From: Candidatus Adlerbacteria bacterium
GTDB taxonomy: Bacteria; Patescibacteriota; Minisyncoccia; Phycocordibacterales; SBAW01
DNA: 50,060 bases
NCBI GenBank assembly: GCA_903819895.1
Contig: CAIJFH010000013.1
Span: forward strand, 1 to 50,060
Reading direction: 5' to 3'
The notes under the pieces were generated by a model that was not told where the DNA came from, searched no databases, and saw only the letters and a list, made by a program, of their open reading frames with translations. Shown here one piece after another: positions 9,485-18,924 of this stretch. A program made the translations under genes and the position numbers. Each line of letters starts with the position of its first letter. Position 1 is the first letter of the stretch.

Positions 9485-9869
9485 AGTGCAGTGCACGGTA
9501 CGCATTCCATATTTTTTCTCGATCTTGTATACCAAGATGTCCCATTTGGTTTTTGAGTCGGCGGTAGTCAAATGTTCTGCCTTGAGCGAGCACGATGGTC
9601 TGCTTCTTGTCGTTAAACTCAATCGGGCAGTACCAGGTACCCACTTTTCCTTTGGTGGTGAGTGGTAACCCGAGAAAGGTGTATTTATCGTACTTACGCA
9701 GAATATACACGGGTCGAGTAAAGCGTTCGCCTTTGCCGTTTGTCTCGATGCCGATATTTTCTCCCATCGAGCACCACCAAATCTCACCCTCTTTAAACAG
9801 TGGTGGTTTGTAGGTGCTTTCGTGCAGCACCTGCTTGAGTTGAATCCATTCCAGAAACTGCTTCAACAT
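9483..9869 (-). CDS. MazF/PemK-like type II toxin
   Basis: FKEGEIWWCSMGENIGIETNGKGERFTRPVYILRKYDKYTFLGLPLTTK...VLAQGRTFDYRRL pattern of PemK/MazF. Confidence 0.85.
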   Translation of the reverse strand: MLKQFLEWIQLKQVLHESTYKPPLFKEGEIWWCSMGENIGIETNGKGERFTRPVYILRKYDKYTFLGLPLTTKGKVGTWYCPIEFNDKKQTIVLAQGRTFDYRRLKNQMGHLGIQDREKIWNAYRALH

Positions 9870-9965
9870 GAAAATAGTATAGCGCGCTCTTTACCCGGCT
9901 GGGGTATATCTAAGTAAGACACGCCTTGTTAACTGCGCACACCGTAAGTGCGGTATACTTGGGCT

Positions 9966-10352
9966 ATGTCTATGGAAACACCACCGCGAAAGGAGCCGAC
10001 GAGTAAACAAGAGGTGGCGATTTGGGAATATGCTCCGACGCGGGCTGAAATACTTTCTGAGTTGAAGAAGTTCTGCAAAAATCCAAAGGTCGAGCAAGAA
10101 ATTATTGATGAGCAAGGGATACATTCATTGCTAGAGGTTACGGGAGTGGATGAACAAGGAAAGACCTTTCTATGCACATTTCAAAGAGGTGGTGATTTTG
10201 GACGCAATACATCGGCAACAATGCGCATCTATTCGTTTTACCCAGATACCTGCTGGGGCGAAGATTTAGCAGAATACGATTTGACGACAAGACAGTGGGT
10301 GCAGAAAGAGCGATATGTTGCATCGTCCGTACAATCTATAGAGGGGAAATAA
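9966..10352 (+). CDS. Hypothetical protein
   Basis: ORF starting 6 nt after a TATACT box. Confidence 0.6.
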   Translation: MSMETPPRKEPTSKQEVAIWEYAPTRAEILSELKKFCKNPKVEQEIIDEQGIHSLLEVTGVDEQGKTFLCTFQRGGDFGRNTSATMRIYSFYPDTCWGEDLAEYDLTTRQWVQKERYVASSVQSIEGK

Positions 10353-10385
10353 AGCGCCGCACTATTCCATGCTACAATACGCAGC

Positions 10386-10832
10386 ATGTTGCGACGTGTG
10401 GTGCGGTTTTTTCGGAAAGGGGATGATCGGATACGCGGCTGGCTCACCAAGCGGCCGGTGGCGTACGCGCTTGTGGGCGGGGTTGGCGTGGTGCTGTTTT
10501 GGAAAGGGGTATGGGAGACCGCAGGGCTCACGCCGCTGTTGTTTGGGCCGTCGTCGCTGTTGTTGGGCGCGGTGCTGCTCACGATGACAGGGCTCTTGAT
10601 ATCAGTATTCTTGGGTGACCGACTCATTTTGGCCGATGTTGCCGGCGAGGAGAAACTGGTCGAAAAGGAAGAGAAGTTGGTGGAGAAAGAGGAAAGGTTG
10701 GCTGAGCAGACCGAGCGCGATGTCCATTCGGAAAAGGCGACCACCGAGTATATACTCAACAAGATCGACAAGATTGACGCCGAGCTGGAGCATATCGAGA
10801 AGTTAGAGGAGAAGCATCACGAGGATCGGTAA
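10386..10832 (+). CDS. Membrane protein with C-terminal coiled coil
   Basis: Two TM segments then EEKLVEKEEKLVEKEERLAEQTERD...KIDKIDAELEHIEKLEEKHHEDR. Confidence 0.7.
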   Translation: MLRRVVRFFRKGDDRIRGWLTKRPVAYALVGGVGVVLFWKGVWETAGLTPLLFGPSSLLLGAVLLTMTGLLISVFLGDRLILADVAGEEKLVEKEEKLVEKEERLAEQTERDVHSEKATTEYILNKIDKIDAELEHIEKLEEKHHEDR

Positions 10833-10872
10833 CAGGTGGCAATCGACATGCAGATGATCCCATACACATACA

Positions 10873-12164
10873 TGGCAAAACATCCTCTCGTACAACACAA
10901 AACGGTGGTAATCGCCGCGCAAGTAGGCGCGGTCGCGTTGGTTGCGATGGTGTTTGTTGCTTTGGTCGCGTTTGCCGACTTTCGCCCGGTGAAGTATGAC
11001 GCTGCGGCGGTGGCGCTGGCGGGCGCGGCAAGCTCGACTACGGCCATGACGACGGGCTCGACCGCTACAAACGCTGGCGCTGTTGGCGCGCAATCGCTCG
11101 ACCATGCTGCGTATGACCTCAAATTGTGGCAGGTGGCGTTTGCAACAACAACGGTGCCGACGTTTGATGTGAGCGCGAGCATGGTACAGGGTTTTAGTAC
11201 GCTCGGCATCCCCTGGGCAATAGCAACCGCTCCTGTTGCAACCACGACCGCAACGAGCATAACAACTGCGACCAGTGCCACGTCGACAAAAGCAAAAACA
11301 GCAACAAAGAAGATTGTTGTTGCCAAGCCGCAGAAGTCGATCTGGCCAGCCGCGGGCGCGCCGTACCCACTTGGCGGGGCGCCCTTGCCGTTTAATCGCA
11401 TCGTTGCCTACTACGGCAATTTTTATTCAAAAGGGATGGGCGTGCTCGGCCAGTATCCGCCTGCCGAGGCGCTGACGCGGCTCCAGGCCGCGGGGGCACA
11501 ATGGCAGGCGGCCGACCCGTCGACGCCAGTGGTGCTCGCTATCGACTACATCGCCGTGACCGCACAGGGGAGCGCGGGAAAAGATGGTAAGTATCGTTTG
11601 CGCATGCCAGACAGCCAAATCGACCAAGCGCTTTCGATGGCGGCGCAGGTGCACGGCATCGTGATACTCGATGTGCAGGTGGGTTTGAGTGATGTGCAGA
11701 CCGAGGTGCCGCTCTTGGAGAAATACTTGAGCATGCCCAATGTTCACTTGGCGCTCGACCCGGAGTTTGCGATGCAGACCTCGGGCAAAAAGCCCGGCAC
11801 GGTAATCGGCACGCTTGATGCGTCCGATATAAATTGGGCAGCCAAGTACTTGGCAGGGTTGGTGCAGAAAAATAATTTGCCGCCAAAAATCTTGGTGGTG
11901 CATCGCTTTACGCAGCCGATGGTGACGCATGCATCAGCGATTACACCGCTGCCCGAGGTAGAGGTGGTGATGGATATGGACGGTTGGGGCTCGCCGACGC
12001 GCAAGCAGGGGACGTACCAGGCGTTTATCCAAAGCCAGCCCGTACAGTTCACCGGCTTTAAACTCTTTTACAAAAACGACATCCGCCCACCCTCAACCCG
12101 CATGCTCACCACCACCGAGATCCTCCACCTCAAACCCCAGCCGCTATTTATTCAGTATCAGTAA
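10873..12164 (+). CDS. Secreted hypothetical protein, probable TIM-barrel-like domain
   Basis: N-terminal TM/signal, long ORF; VVLAIDYIA, GIVILDVQVGLSDV, VHLALDPEFAM, EVVMDMDGWG. Confidence 0.7.
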
Positions 12165-12190
12165 TTTCCTTGTGCTATACTGGCGGCAAT

Positions 12191-13513
12191 ATGACGACGA
12201 TTGCGAAGGTAGCGGCACGGGAGATGTTGGACTCGAGGGGGTTGCCGACCGTGGAGGTGGCTTTGGAGACAGGCAAAGGCACGAAGGTGATTGCATCGGT
12301 GCCGTCGGGTGCGAGCACAGGCAAGAACGAGGCACACGAGCTGCGCGATGGCGAGAAGCGGTTTGGCGGCAAAGGCGTGCGCCGCGCGGTGGAGAATATA
12401 AACGGAGAAATTGCTCGTGCATTTGTTGGAAAAGAGTTTGATCAACGTCAGCTCGACGCGGCACTTGTTGCACTGGATGGCACGCCGGATAAATCGCGGC
12501 TGGGTGCGAATGCGATTTTGGCGGTGTCTCTAGCATTCGCTCGCGCGTCGGCAGTCGAAGCAGGTGTCCCGTTGTACAGCTACATCAACACACGTGCAAA
12601 CCAATCTGTTGCAGCAGATGCGCGATTTGCATCGCTGGGGCACATTGCAGCGTCGATGCCGACTCCATCCTTTAACGTCCTCAATGGTGGCAAGCATGCC
12701 GACAGCGGCTTGAGTGTCCAGGAGTTTATGCTGGTGCCGCAACGGGGGACGACCGCAGAGCGCATTGAGGTCGCCGCGGCGTGTATCGCGACGTTGCGCG
12801 AGAACTTGCATGCTAAGGGCTTGTCGATTGGTGTGGGCGACGAGGGCGGCTTTGCACCAAAGATCGGCAGCAACGAGGACGCGCTCGACGCTCTTGTCGC
12901 GGCAATCACTGGCGCAGGGTACACGACCGACGACGTCAAAATCGCCATCGACTCCGCTGCGTCGAGTTTTTATACGGAGGGGAAGTATACTTTAGGTACG
13001 TTTGGCAATCACCTGGACACGCAGGTGAGTGATACAGGAGAAGGAAATCAAAAGACAATCTCGACTAGCGAGTTGGCGAGTTGGTACGAAGGATTGTTGG
13101 AGAAATATCCAATCATATCGTTTGAAGATCCCTTTGCCGAGGAGGATTGGGACGCATTTGTCGATTTTACCAAGCGCATCGGTGGCCGGGCGCTTGTCGT
13201 GGGCGATGATTTGCTCACCACCAATGTGGCACGGATGCAGATTGCAGTCGAGAAAAAAGCAGTCACCTCGGCGCTCATCAAGCCAAATCAAATCGGCACC
13301 GTGAGCGAGACCATCGACGCGGTGCTCTTTGCCAAGAGCCAGGGCTGGGTGGCGTTTGCGTCGCATCGCTCGGGCGAGACAGGCGACACCGCGATTGCCG
13401 ACATTGCCGTTGGCTTGGGTTGCACGTATCTCAAGGCGGGCTCCTTGGCGCGCGGCGAGCGTGTGTGCAAGTACAATCGCCTCATGGAGATTGCAGACGA
13501 ACTTGCTGCATAA
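12191..13513 (+). CDS. eno: Enolase
   Basis: AREMLDSRGLPTVEV, VPSGASTGKNEAHELRDG, SFNVLNGGKHADSG, VGDEGGFAPK, SFEDPFAEEDW, ASHRSGETGD. Confidence 0.97.
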   Translation: MTTIAKVAAREMLDSRGLPTVEVALETGKGTKVIASVPSGASTGKNEAHELRDGEKRFGGKGVRRAVENINGEIARAFVGKEFDQRQLDAALVALDGTPDKSRLGANAILAVSLAFARASAVEAGVPLYSYINTRANQSVAADARFASLGHIAASMPTPSFNVLNGGKHADSGLSVQEFMLVPQRGTTAERIEVAAACIATLRENLHAKGLSIGVGDEGGFAPKIGSNEDALDALVAAITGAGYTTDDVKIAIDSAASSFYTEGKYTLGTFGNHLDTQVSDTGEGNQKTISTSELASWYEGLLEKYPIISFEDPFAEEDWDAFVDFTKRIGGRALVVGDDLLTTNVARMQIAVEKKAVTSALIKPNQIGTVSETIDAVLFAKSQGWVAFASHRSGETGDTAIADIAVGLGCTYLKAGSLARGERVCKYNRLMEIADELAA

Positions 13514-13554
13514 TCCGAGAGTATTTTTAGAACATATCGTAACCGTACCACCGC

Positions 13555-14370
13555 ATGACTACCACACCAGCATCCCAAACACAGCGAGCACAAATTGTCG
13601 CGACTGTGGGCCCAGCGTCGGCGTCGCGTGACATTTTTTCGGCCATGGTGGCCGCTGGGCTCGACGTGGTCCGGCTCAACTTTGCGTGGGGGACACTCGA
13701 CGAGCGCGTGCCGCAGATCGCGATGATTCGCGAGGTGGCGGCGGGGGCAGGCAAGCACATTCCCATCATCCAAGACCTGCCGGGCCCGCGGGTGCAGGAG
13801 CAGAGTGGCCACACCTACGATCACACGGGCGCCTCGCTCACCGAGCAGGACAAAACGTCGATTGCGTTTGGTGCGGCGCACCAGTTGGAGTATCTCGCGC
13901 TGTCGTTTGTCGGCAGTGCCGCCGATGTCGAGGAGTGTCGCGCGGTGGTTGCAGCAGCGGGTGGCGCACAAAAAATAATCGCCAAAATTGAGCGCAAGGT
14001 CGCGCTGGAACATATCGACGCAATCATCGCTGCGTCGGACGCGATTATGATTGCGCGTGGCGACCTGGGGAGCGAGGTGCCGCTGGAGGAAATCCCCTTT
14101 ATCGAGGCCGATTTAATCGCCAAGACACGCGCCGCGGGCAAGCCGGTCATCACGGCAACGCAAATGCTCTTTTCGATGATCGACCACCCAACCCCCAGCC
14201 GTGCCGAGGTGACCGACATCGAGTACGCGGTCGCGCACGGCTCCGACGCGGTGATGCTCTCGGACGAGACGGCAGCAGGCAAGTACCCGGTCGAGGCGGT
14301 CGAGCATATGCGGCTTGGCATCGAGGCGACGCAGAGACACGAGGGGTTGTTGCCTTTGCACCTGCTGTGA
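13555..14370 (+). CDS. pyk: Pyruvate kinase, minimal form lacking domain B and the C-terminal domain
   Basis: QIVATVGPAS, LDVVRLNFAWG, QDLPGPRVQ, LALSFVGSAADV, IIAKIE, MIARGDLGSEVP, GKPVITATQML; only 271 aa. Confidence 0.85.
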   Translation: MTTTPASQTQRAQIVATVGPASASRDIFSAMVAAGLDVVRLNFAWGTLDERVPQIAMIREVAAGAGKHIPIIQDLPGPRVQEQSGHTYDHTGASLTEQDKTSIAFGAAHQLEYLALSFVGSAADVEECRAVVAAAGGAQKIIAKIERKVALEHIDAIIAASDAIMIARGDLGSEVPLEEIPFIEADLIAKTRAAGKPVITATQMLFSMIDHPTPSRAEVTDIEYAVAHGSDAVMLSDETAAGKYPVEAVEHMRLGIEATQRHEGLLPLHLL

Positions 14371-14407
14371 TAGCGGCCATGTACGATTCTGTATATACTA
14401 AGCACAT

Positions 14408-15040
14408 ATGATGGGTACGTTGCTGATTGCCAGACACCACGAGTCGGAGTGGAACAAAGAAGGCCTGTGGACCGGCGCGCACGACTCGCACCTCACTCCT
14501 TACGGGTTTCAAAAATCGCTCGAGATGGGCGCGCTTGTCAAAGACATCCGCATCGACTGCGCGTTTGCATCGATGCAAGTGCGCTCCATCGAGACGCTGT
14601 CCTGCATGTTGGAGGGCCGCGACACCAAGCATATCCCTGTTGAGCACTCGGCGGCGCTCAACGAGCGCGACTATGGCGACTACACGGGCAAAAATAAGTG
14701 GGAGATGGAGAAGTTGATCGGCGAGCAGCAGTTTGAGTGTGTCCGCCGCGATTGGGATTGTCCGGTGCCGGGCGGCGAGACGCTCAAGATGGTCTACGAG
14801 CGCGCGGTGCCCTACTTTGAGCAGCATGTGCTGCCGCTTTTGCGTGAGGGCAAAAATGTGCTCATCGTCTCGCACGGCAACGCTCTGCGTGCGCTCGAGA
14901 TGTTCATCGAGCAGATCCCGCACGAGGATGCATCCAAAGTGCAGATGTTGTTTGGGGGGATTATTATCTACACGCTCGACGACGCGGGGCACTCGCTTGC
15001 CAAAGAGGTGCGGCAGGTGCCGTCGTCGGTCAACGCATAA
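14408..15040 (+). CDS. gpmA: 2,3-bisphosphoglycerate-dependent phosphoglycerate mutase
   Basis: LLIARHHESEWNKEGLWTGAHDSHLT, ALNERDYGDYTGKNK, PVPGGETLKMVYERAVPYF, VLIVSHGNALRAL. Confidence 0.9.
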   Translation: MMGTLLIARHHESEWNKEGLWTGAHDSHLTPYGFQKSLEMGALVKDIRIDCAFASMQVRSIETLSCMLEGRDTKHIPVEHSAALNERDYGDYTGKNKWEMEKLIGEQQFECVRRDWDCPVPGGETLKMVYERAVPYFEQHVLPLLREGKNVLIVSHGNALRALEMFIEQIPHEDASKVQMLFGGIIIYTLDDAGHSLAKEVRQVPSSVNA

Positions 15041-15062
15041 CCGGTTATTATACTTTTGTTTT

Positions 15063-16073
15063 ATGAAGATACTCTATTTTTTGCACGAGGCGTGGGAGGA
15101 GCAGTACATCAAAACCAAGTTGTCGGGGCATGAGGTGCATGTCTTTGCAAATACAACGCCGCAAGAGGCGCAGTTTGCAGCGAGCGAGAGTGACGCCGAG
15201 GTGCTGTGTGTGTTTGTGGGCGACAAGGTGGATGCGTCGGTGCTCGACCGTCTGCCAAAATTAAAATTAATTGCGACGCGCTCGACGGGCTTTGACCATA
15301 TCGATGTTGCCGAGGCAAAAAAGCGTGGTGTCACGGTGGCAAGTGTGCCCGCCTATGGCGCCAACACGGTCGCCGAGTTTGCCTTTGCGCTCATTCTCGC
15401 GCTGTCACGCCGAGTATGCGCCGCGCACGAGCGCGTCTCGCGTGATCACTCCTTTTCGCTCGAGGGGCTCGCCGGGTTTGACCTGTGCGGCAAGACGCTG
15501 GGGCTTGTCGGCTGTGGCCGCATCGGCGTGCACACGGCGCAGATTGCGCGCGGGTTTGGGATGGAGGTGTTGGTCTTTGACGAGCGGCAAGACGCCGCGT
15601 TGGCCGAGAAAACCGGTTTTAGCTACGCGCCATTTGCCGACGTACTCGCGCGCGCCGACATCATATCGCTCCATGTGCCGTATCTACCCAGCACGCATCA
15701 CCTGATCAACGCCGAGGCCTTTGCAAAAATGAAGCGCGGTGCGTATCTCATCAACACCAGCCGCGGCGCGGTCGTCGACACCGAGGCCTTGGTCGCGGCG
15801 CTCAAGTTGGGGACACTTGGCGGCGCAGGGCTCGACGTACTCGAGGAGGAGGGCGACATGCAGGACGAGTTTGCACTGGTCTCGGGCCATCCCAAAGAGG
15901 AGGAGATGAAAATTGTCCTCGCCAACCACTACCTCGCGAGCCATCCGTCGGTCATTGTCACGCCGCATATCGCGTTTGACACGCAGGAGGCAAAGCAGCG
16001 CATTCTCGACACGACCGCCGACAACATAACGCAGTTTGTCGCAGGCACGCCACAAAATGTGGTGGGTGCGTAG
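15063..16073 (+). CDS. D-2-hydroxyacid dehydrogenase (D-lactate dehydrogenase-like)
   Basis: ATRSTGFDHIDVAEAKKRGV, GKTLGLVGCGRIG, INTSRGAVVDTEALVAAL, TPHIAFDT. Confidence 0.88.
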   Translation: MKILYFLHEAWEEQYIKTKLSGHEVHVFANTTPQEAQFAASESDAEVLCVFVGDKVDASVLDRLPKLKLIATRSTGFDHIDVAEAKKRGVTVASVPAYGANTVAEFAFALILALSRRVCAAHERVSRDHSFSLEGLAGFDLCGKTLGLVGCGRIGVHTAQIARGFGMEVLVFDERQDAALAEKTGFSYAPFADVLARADIISLHVPYLPSTHHLINAEAFAKMKRGAYLINTSRGAVVDTEALVAALKLGTLGGAGLDVLEEEGDMQDEFALVSGHPKEEEMKIVLANHYLASHPSVIVTPHIAFDTQEAKQRILDTTADNITQFVAGTPQNVVGA

Positions 16074-16088
16074 AGCGCGGGTGGGTTG

Positions 16089-16604
16089 CTAGAGGGCGAG
16101 TGCTCGGCGTCGCTTTTCGCGCAGGTGCTCGCGGACAACAACAAACTCGCGCCAAATAAAATAGACGACGACGAGGTCAAACAAGGTGACCATAATCATA
16201 ATCGGCGAGTGGGTGAGTATGATGTCGATGGTTTGGTAGACAATAAACAACCCCATCACCGCCAAGGACGCGGGGTATGCCCAAATTTTATCCTTGAGGA
16301 GCGCCAACACGAGCACGAGTTTGATGAGCCCGCGGCTTGCCAAGTAAAAGGCGATAAACCCGGCGCTCGCGAGCGAAGCGCTCTGCGCCAGCGGCAACAC
16401 GTGCGAGGCGACGATGCTGCCCGGGTCCTCCGAGAGCTCGTTTTGCGCGAGTTTGATAATCAGTGCGGTGATGCTCGCGGGCGGCACGACAAGCACAAAC
16501 AGCCCAGCGAGTATCTCGGCGGCCGAGATGGCGCCTTTGATCCACACGCTCCACAAAAAATAGCGGCGCAGCCGCTGCTCCTCCTGTTTCTGCTCCGCAT
16601 CCAT
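16089..16604 (-). CDS. DUF2127-like membrane protein
   Basis: RRYFLWSVWIKGAISAAEILAGLFVL...ASRGLIKLVLVLALLKDKIWAYP. Confidence 0.65.
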   Translation of the reverse strand: MDAEQKQEEQRLRRYFLWSVWIKGAISAAEILAGLFVLVVPPASITALIIKLAQNELSEDPGSIVASHVLPLAQSASLASAGFIAFYLASRGLIKLVLVLALLKDKIWAYPASLAVMGLFIVYQTIDIILTHSPIMIMVTLFDLVVVYFIWREFVVVREHLREKRRRALAL

Positions 16605-16748
16605 CCCTACAGTAGAGCACGGCACATGGGGTGGGTGCAATAGAGTGGACAACACCGCTTGACTTTTGTACGTAATTTGTTATTAACGATACAGGAGCAG
16701 GGATGTTCCCTGCTCAGTCGCTCGCAAGGTGCGGGCAAAGGAGGAACT

Positions 16749-16919
16749 ATGTTTCGGCGTCTTTTGGGCGCGGTTGCGGCAGTCATCTTGCTTTTGATGA
16801 TGTTTGTGGTCTTTGTACCACTGGCGCCGCCCGCGGCCGGGCCCCGCTGCGTCGATTTTTCTGTCTTGGGGGTGTCCGTTACTCTTCAAGTTAACGCCGG
16901 GGGGTATCTGATGGTCTAG
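16749..16919 (+). CDS. Short secreted/membrane peptide (56 aa)
   Basis: Strong SD (aaggaggaact) before MFRRLLGAVAAVILLLMMFVVFVPLAPPAAG... Confidence 0.5.
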   Translation: MFRRLLGAVAAVILLLMMFVVFVPLAPPAAGPRCVDFSVLGVSVTLQVNAGGYLMV

Positions 16920-16956
16920 GTACCGTGCCGGTTGGAGGGGTAACAAGAAACAGGGG

Positions 16957-16997
16957 ATGGAGGGTTTGTATACGACTACGTACAGACCCTCTTTTCT
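16957..16997 (+). terminator. Intrinsic terminator
   Basis: GGAGGGT...ACCCTCTTTTCT. Confidence 0.6.
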
Positions 16998-17041
16998 ATT
17001 GGTTTGAATAAGCAAAGGTGCGCTGGTACACTAATGCCGCA

Positions 17042-18913
17042 ATGGTGGTACCCTTTTTAGGACGAAACAAGGTAGACACTCTCGATTCTCCAGAGCATAT
17101 CTTTGCAGAAGTGTTTGCGTGGCTGCGAGGGGTGGTGCAGCGCGATGAAATAATACAAGTTGTGTACAAAGGTACAGAATATTTATATCAATACGCATTC
17201 CCGATTTTTCCTGGTGATGTACCGAAGCGAATAACAACAGGGGCGGAGCGTGCAGCATTTTATCTCAGGGAGCCAGCGCGGGGCATGCTCGATGATTCCT
17301 GGGTGCAGATTTTTGTTTCGCCGCGGTTTGAATTGTTTGAATATGCACATCGTGTGGGAGCATACGCTCCGCTGCGTCTTGGTTTTTCAGATCAGGAACA
17401 GCGTTTGCTCATGCAAGCCGCACGGCAATCGCTCGCGGCTTTTTTACGTAATGAGCCAGCGCCATCTGTTGACATGTCTCCATCGCGTTTGTTTGTACAG
17501 TGTACTGTTGGTGTTGCGTTGTGGTGTAACGGAGCGTTGCGTGGTTCCCAAGTGGTCGAGAATAGAGCGTTGATTACGGGAGTTGTTGTTGCGGCGCGTA
17601 ATGCAGCAGTTGATGCTCGTTTTGTGCCTCTTGCGCCACATGAGTTATTAGAGACACGGATTGAAATTACCGTTTTGGTCGGTCCGCGGTTTACCTATGT
17701 CCGTGGCAATGATACTGATGCAATAAATCCAATATACGGCTATCAAATGCAGCACAAAAATCGTATTGGCTGGTTATTTCCAGAGATAGGTAATAGATTG
17801 TCTCTTCCAACGCAGAAAGGTTTCTTCCAACTACTAGCATCACAGAAGACGGGTATTGCTCAGGATGAGGAAAAGGATGCACATATCACTACGTTTCCCA
17901 TATGCGACATCATTGAGTCAGCAGATTGGTCTCGGGTGATACGACTTCGTGGCCCGATTCCCGCGCTGTCGCCACAATTTCGTACAGCAAAACTAGACCG
18001 TGCAGAGTTACTGTTGTTGGGCGAGAGCGCCGCAGCTTGGTTGTTAGGAATGCAGCGCGTTGATGGTAGTATGCCGCTCTATCGAGATCCATTCACTGGT
18101 ATGGAGGGGGGTGTTGACCTTGTCCGCTTGGCGCTTACGGTGCAAGCGTTGGTAGAGTACGGGAGGGTAGTTGCTGCGCCGCACATCATTGCGTCAGCAG
18201 AAAAATCGTATCGCTATCTTGTGTCGTTGGTACAATCGCAGCAGGGCGTGGGGCAGGAGGATGTGTCTGTGCTGGTATCTCTCTATTTGGGGCATGCAGC
18301 ATACGCATTAGCCAAAGACGTCGATGTGGTAAAACATGCGGCGCGGGTGGCGGTGGCTATCAGCGACATGCTGTTTGATCCAATTGTGCATGCGCAAGCA
18401 CTCTCGTTGTGCGCGCTCTTGCCGACGCAGCACGACATGCGTCGCAGTATTGGCGCGCAGTTGTGCTGCCAAGTGCAAGAGCAGGTACGCGCAATGCTTC
18501 ACAAAAAGAACAGTCAGACATCATTGGCACTGTGGATTGAATGCGCGCACGCGTTATTGCGTGCAGGAGAGACGCGTAGTGCTGAGGAGGTGGCGTCGTG
18601 GTGTGCGCAGTTGCAGTGCGCAGATGGATCGTTTCCAAACTACACGCATGATACATTCGAGACGGCATACACCCGTGGCACTGCAAAAATTGTTGAAGTG
18701 CTTTCCTGTTGGCCGATACGGTTTGAACAGGAGATTGCCAAGGCAATGCAATGGCTTTCGACGATGCAGTATACGGATGATTCGCTGTTTTTTGTGCCCA
18801 CCGAGTTGCGTGATGGTTTGCGAGGCGGGTTTCGGCATGACTACTTTCGGCCGGCGGCATGGATTGATACCAACGCGCATCTCTTGCTTGGAATTACGCG
18901 GTTGTTGCAGTAA
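17042..18913 (+). CDS. AMMECR1-domain / alpha-alpha toroid fusion protein (putative RiPP-modification partner)
   Basis: CTVGVALWCNGALRGSQVVENRALITGVVVAARNAAVDARFVPLAPHELLETRIEITVLVGP and RIGWLFPEIGNRLSLPTQKGFFQLLASQKTGI (AMMECR1 pattern); C-terminal half has QCADGSFPNYTHDTFETAYTRGTAKIVEVL-type toroid repeats. Confidence 0.65.
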   Translation: MVVPFLGRNKVDTLDSPEHIFAEVFAWLRGVVQRDEIIQVVYKGTEYLYQYAFPIFPGDVPKRITTGAERAAFYLREPARGMLDDSWVQIFVSPRFELFEYAHRVGAYAPLRLGFSDQEQRLLMQAARQSLAAFLRNEPAPSVDMSPSRLFVQCTVGVALWCNGALRGSQVVENRALITGVVVAARNAAVDARFVPLAPHELLETRIEITVLVGPRFTYVRGNDTDAINPIYGYQMQHKNRIGWLFPEIGNRLSLPTQKGFFQLLASQKTGIAQDEEKDAHITTFPICDIIESADWSRVIRLRGPIPALSPQFRTAKLDRAELLLLGESAAAWLLGMQRVDGSMPLYRDPFTGMEGGVDLVRLALTVQALVEYGRVVAAPHIIASAEKSYRYLVSLVQSQQGVGQEDVSVLVSLYLGHAAYALAKDVDVVKHAARVAVAISDMLFDPIVHAQALSLCALLPTQHDMRRSIGAQLCCQVQEQVRAMLHKKNSQTSLALWIECAHALLRAGETRSAEEVASWCAQLQCADGSFPNYTHDTFETAYTRGTAKIVEVLSCWPIRFEQEIAKAMQWLSTMQYTDDSLFFVPTELRDGLRGGFRHDYFRPAAWIDTNAHLLLGITRLLQ

Positions 18914-18924
18914 TCGAAACCAGT

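Noticed and set aside
16749-16919. 56-aa peptide as a second precursor of the YcaO locus
   Set aside because: No Cys/Ser/Gly-rich core and separated from the locus by a terminator
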